64,000 bases of DNA, from positions 1 to 64,000 of the forward strand of contig CAINCU010000028.1 in the NCBI GenBank assembly GCA_903847155.1, given 5' to 3'. Origin of the DNA: an uncultured Gallionellaceae bacterium. GTDB lineage: Bacteria; Pseudomonadota; Gammaproteobacteria; Burkholderiales; Gallionellaceae. Under the pieces are notes generated by a model that was not told the DNA's origin, made no database searches, and was given only the letters and a program-made list of their open reading frames with translations. How positions within the stretch are numbered: position 1 is the first letter of the stretch; each line of letters begins with the position of its first letter. Below are positions 62,601-64,000 of the stretch, piece by piece. Made by a program: the position numbers and the translations under genes.

Positions 62601-62985
62601 CATAATTTGCAGTCATGGTCGCAGTGCCAGTGATGATTGGCGCTGTTAATGAAACTTGTGCTATACCGGACGAATCGGTAGTGGCAGAAGTCGCCGAAAG
62701 CGTTCCGGCTGTGGTTGCAAAATTTACAGATTTGCCGCTCATCGCCACGCCAGCTGTATCTATAACGGTTGCGCGCAAAAAGATTGAACTAGCGCCATCC
62801 GCTGTGATGCTGGGTCCACCTGAAGCTAGCGTTACGCTCGCCACAATGCCTGTTCCCGTCGTACCGCCACCTGTCGTACCGCCGGTTGTAGTTGTTCCCG
62901 AGCCGCATCCTGAAAGGATTGGCAAAACGATTAGCAATAACAACCAGGACGAAAAAATAGAGCTGTAGTGTTGGAAGAGACGCAT
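56665..62985 (-). CDS. Giant surface lipoprotein of tandem invasin-type Ig-like (Big_1) domains
   Basis: A 2106-residue lipoprotein (lipobox LSGC, C27, then a Gly/Thr linker). About 18 tandem Ig-like units of 90-105 residues follow, each with the Big_1 pattern (VTA-VVDA-GNPV-G--VTFSF, then ATTDANGLA-V-YTAG). They form a higher-order repeat: a block of six units, about 593 residues, occurs twice and begins a third time, with near-identical DNA (59302 and 61081 are equivalent positions). The last roughly 280 residues are unique. Such proteins act in adhesion or as stalk- or matrix-associated surface proteins; the specific role is unknown. Strongly Thr/Ala/Val/Ser-rich, few Cys. Confidence 0.85.
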   Translation of the reverse strand: MRLFQHYSSIFSSWLLLLIVLPILSGCGSGTTTTGGTTGGGTTGTGIVASVTLASGGPSITADGASSIFLRATVIDTAGVAMSGKSVNFATTAGTLSATSATTDSSGIAQVSLTAPIITGTATMTANYGGAASTPVTVNFLPGAVAAIGTNLAPSSVLPSGTTTLSIAVVDANGNSVAAGQPINFTTTAAGTFNTTSVPTDSNGRASVSYIASNTAGTETLTAKASNGISGTATLTVASNIAVVGSISVTPTMSVIAAGGGTSTINAKVLDTALQPIQGATVAFSTTSGTLSAASATTNASGIASVVLTSSANVQAAKVTGSASGFAGTATVNFSAGAPSVISLNAAPNSANPGGQSTITAAVVDAAGNPVIGEPLTFSFVQRGSGTPALSATSAITDANGLASVGYTAGANAGTDIINAITSNSVTAAGASRASITVASGANVVGSIVATTSRPSIPVTTGTTLISAIVKDATGAVLPSQTVTFTASSGTFTGSVTTITATTGTDGIATTTLTASGSLLTSMVSATVGGYTSNVSVVFTAGAANTVTVTALPSAINTGGSSTLTALVVDSAGNPVLGETVTFAFTAKGSGMPSLGSTTATTNNSGLAVVAYTAGTTAGTDTISATTSNAKVGSVSITSSAAAMLVSSITLTTGGASVPAGGVITAVRAKVTDTTGAVAAGVTVNFTTSAGILSAASAVTDNTGVAQVNLTSPLNTGSATISASANGVIAPTVTVNFVAGSIAAIGTNAQPSSVLPGGTTTLTIAAVDANLNPVANQIINFSTSNAAGIFSSLSATTDTNGRASVNYIASNTVGTEVLTAKATNGISGTANLTVASNIAVVGSISVAPTTASIKAGGATTFINVTVRDTSGQPISGALVNFSVSAGTLSAASATTNASGIASVTLTSAASVLTATVTATSSGYTNTTSVAYTAGVPTVISLNAAPSAANPGGQSVITAAVVDTNGNPVAGEPLTFRFDTKASGTPALSATSATTDANGLATVTYIAGVNAGTDIVNAITSNSVTAAGGSRASIVVASGANVVGSIVATTSKLGIPVTTGTTQISAIVKDATGTALAGQTVTFATSSGSLSATSVVTGTDGIATTTLTASGSVLTSTVSATVGGFTSNVKVDFTAGAANTVTVTAAPSAINTGGSSTITALVLDTSGNPVIGETVTFAFTAKASGTPTLGSTTALTNANGLAVVAYAAGASAGMDTISATTSNAKVGSVSITSSATATVVNALTLTTGASTIAAGGGTTGTTVVRATVTDITGAAAAGVTVNFTTSAGALTAASAVTDSTGIAQTTLTSSNNLGTATITANASGFVKTATVTFTYGSPSTVKLLTSSGTLTSGQMATLTAIVADAKGNPVANETVTFNFTANPTGGTLAAATATTSVDGIASVVYTAGAIPGSDTVTAKTTNNTTSTAVTLIVSAGASASTLAISTTLTSVKSDNSNNATITVTATNVNNVVVPGVTINFVSTGNSGLTGGTLSIPSAVTNVSGQASVLVSSGSADQSNRTVNVTATAGAISTTIPIQISGSSVTLTSGSTVLVSSPSSTSTTLTIKASNAGAVGVYNAPVTLGVTGTGTVTLTPTGSLCPAPNAALYCTDVNGQLAVTVTGGGSGTATVTATALGASKTLDFTVSASGGEFKITAPTANPAALTMGTPPLAPPLVSPLPFTVQVGSNAAITQIRLSTSIGIWSTCGGVGATGVNTSVCTLPSTAFSGVYPSQAATASLSSATVAGAANVQVEGLDVNNKVLVSDSRSVAITSAAAAAAAISLHANVNVLQPSSGTTTNTATITATVRDSYNQPVGNSAVVFSLVNPPGGGETVSPALVLSSDGVASADPLGQARTTFTSGSLATGSNGVIIRGRVVSSGDACPADGGTAICADTQMNIGGTAGSIVIGEPTKITELNLSTYQAGMSLLVADGNGNPMSNAVVSLSAWPVAFYTGTYVGTVGSCKVEGWSKFGNEDLNQNLILNTLPTNEDLSTHTAQTTGPNNLFLGFNAGNTSGALNTDGYIIDGILTPQNTAAGNVPATVTTDSNGLATFNLTWLKQYSNWIDTKITARITVLGTESTSSLTMTLPALLTDVQACVLPPSPYNP

Positions 62986-63075
62986 TTTTGATTCCCCTTT
63001 ACGCGGCTGGTTGTTAGTTATATGAATCGTACACTACAACAAAAGTTTACTCAACACAACAAGTTATCGTCGTTA

Positions 63076-63087
63076 GTTAATATTAAC
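63076..63087. promoter_or_regulatory. Palindrome GTTAATATTAAC upstream of the giant lipoprotein gene
   Basis: A perfect 12-base palindrome in the 147-base gap between the dGTPase-like gene and the giant lipoprotein gene, about 90 bases before the latter's start. A candidate operator or AT-rich upstream element. Confidence 0.35.
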
Positions 63088-63132
63088 ATTCATGAGAAAT
63101 TAACCTTAGTTCATCACCCAAATAACCATTTC

Positions 63133-64000
63133 CTATTCCACCGCAAATAACCTTCGATGCTCTCTAATTGCATAGCGGTCAGTCATGCCTGCGATGTAGT
63201 CTGCAACTTGGCGAGCCTGTTTGGCTTCATCTTTAGCTACAAATTGCGGCGGCAGAAGGCGCGTGTCGCCCGTGAATGCCTGAAACAAATCGCTGATGAT
63301 GCGGCGCGCTTTGGTGCTCATGCGCATCACGCGGTAATGCCGGTATAGATGCGTGCGCAAGAAAACTTTGAGTTCACGGTTGAGTTCTTGCATTTCCGTA
63401 CTGAACGCTACCAGCGGCGGCACGGTTCGCACATCGTCCACATTTTGTGGCGTACATGTGCCTATGTTGTGTTCAGTCTGCGCTATCAGGTCGGTAACCA
63501 GAATGTTAATCATGCGGCGCACGATTTCGTGGATCAAGCGTCGTTCTGCCAGATTAGGATATTCCGCACGCACCACATTCAATTGGCTTGCGAACAGGCG
63601 TACTGAGGCAAGTTGGTCGATCGTGATTAAACCGGAACGCAGCCCGTCATCCACGTCGTGGTTGTTATAAGCGATCTCGTCCGCTAGGTTGGCGATTTGC
63701 GCTTCCAGTGAAGGTCGCTTGTCGTTGATAAAACGCGCCCCAACATCGCCCAATTGTGCTGCGTGTTCCAATGAACAGTGCTTCAAAATGCCTTCGCGCG
63801 TTTCAAAGCATAGGTTCAAACCGTCGAACGCAGCGTAGCGCTCTTCCAGCACATCGACTACGCGCAGGGATTGCAGATTGTGCTCGAAACCGCCGTGATC
63901 TTTCATACACGCATTCAATGCTTCTTGCCCAGCATGACCAAACGGTGTATGCCCCAGATCGTGCGCAAGCGATATTGCTTCAACTAAGTCTTCATTCAAG
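63133..64000 (-). CDS. dGTPase-like HD-domain triphosphohydrolase, C-terminal part (runs off window)
   Basis: The N-terminus lies beyond the right edge. The visible 288 residues show [20 protein letters not shown], the HD metal-binding motif of the Dgt family, then GGFEHNLQS and [17 protein letters not shown]. This family hydrolyses dNTPs to the nucleoside and triphosphate. The conserved C-terminal region ([10 protein letters not shown]) is intact. Called dgt-like since bacterial members of this group are not all dGTP-specific. Confidence 0.9.
   Translation of the reverse strand, partial: LNEDLVEAISLAHDLGHTPFGHAGQEALNACMKDHGGFEHNLQSLRVVDVLEERYAAFDGLNLCFETREGILKHCSLEHAAQLGDVGARFINDKRPSLEAQIANLADEIAYNNHDVDDGLRSGLITIDQLASVRLFASQLNVVRAEYPNLAERRLIHEIVRRMINILVTDLIAQTEHNIGTCTPQNVDDVRTVPPLVAFSTEMQELNRELKVFLRTHLYRHYRVMRMSTKARRIISDLFQAFTGDTRLLPPQFVAKDEAKQARQVADYIAGMTDRYAIREHRRLFAVE

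Overview
The window looks like chromosomal DNA of an autotrophic, iron-cycling betaproteobacterium, most like Gallionellaceae (Sideroxydans/Gallionella-type). The reasons are a complete Mto/Mtr-type extracellular electron transfer cluster, a class I phosphoribulokinase (Calvin cycle), betaproteobacterial housekeeping genes and moderately high GC. The assignment is inference from gene content; no rRNA or other phylogenetic marker was compared.

Region 1 (1-4453, minus strand) is one compact run: apbC/mrp, tatA, tatB, tatC, moaA, moeB, moaC. It combines an Fe-S/ATPase carrier, Tat export of folded proteins and molybdenum cofactor synthesis. A strong intrinsic terminator at 4653-4682 ends the next, upstream block.

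Region 2 (4721-15167) is the most interesting part. On the minus strand, in transcription order: a monoheme cytochrome c (MtoD-like), a possible small secreted peptide, a periplasmic decaheme cytochrome (MtoA/MtrA), its outer-membrane barrel (MtoB/MtrB), a 969-residue surface decaheme lipoprotein of the OmcA/MtrC family, a secreted helix-hairpin-helix protein, and an inner-membrane tetraheme NapC/CymA-type quinol dehydrogenase. Together these would carry electrons between the quinone pool and the cell surface. A NarX/NarL-like two-component pair is divergently transcribed from the same intergenic region and may control it.

Region 3 (15291-28898) holds slt, cca, a deoxyinosine-type DNA glycosylase, a MidA-family methyltransferase, a pteridine-reductase-like SDR, ttcA, a YhcH-family protein, a two-subunit Na+/solute symporter with a divergent OmpR/QseC-type two-component system, and prk. 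Most intergenic gaps here hold dispersed palindromic repeats.

Region 4 (29066-41419, plus strand) is a dense housekeeping run: leuS-lptE-holA-cutA-dsbD with 1-4 base overlaps, a DUF202 protein, aroQ-accB-accC, prmA-DUF3426 protein, a DUF4337 protein and a PAP2 phosphatase.

Region 5 (41601-56634, mainly minus) holds an unrecognised 318-residue protein, a NYN/LOTUS protein, a GlcD-like FAD oxidoreductase, three small genes among repeats, priA, hemE, gltD, gltB and a small lipoprotein.

Region 6 (56665-64000, minus) is a 2106-residue lipoprotein of tandem Ig-like domains with a roughly 593-residue higher-order repeat, then the 3' part of a dGTPase-like gene that runs off the window. I saw no tRNA, rRNA, CRISPR array, transposase or prophage genes.
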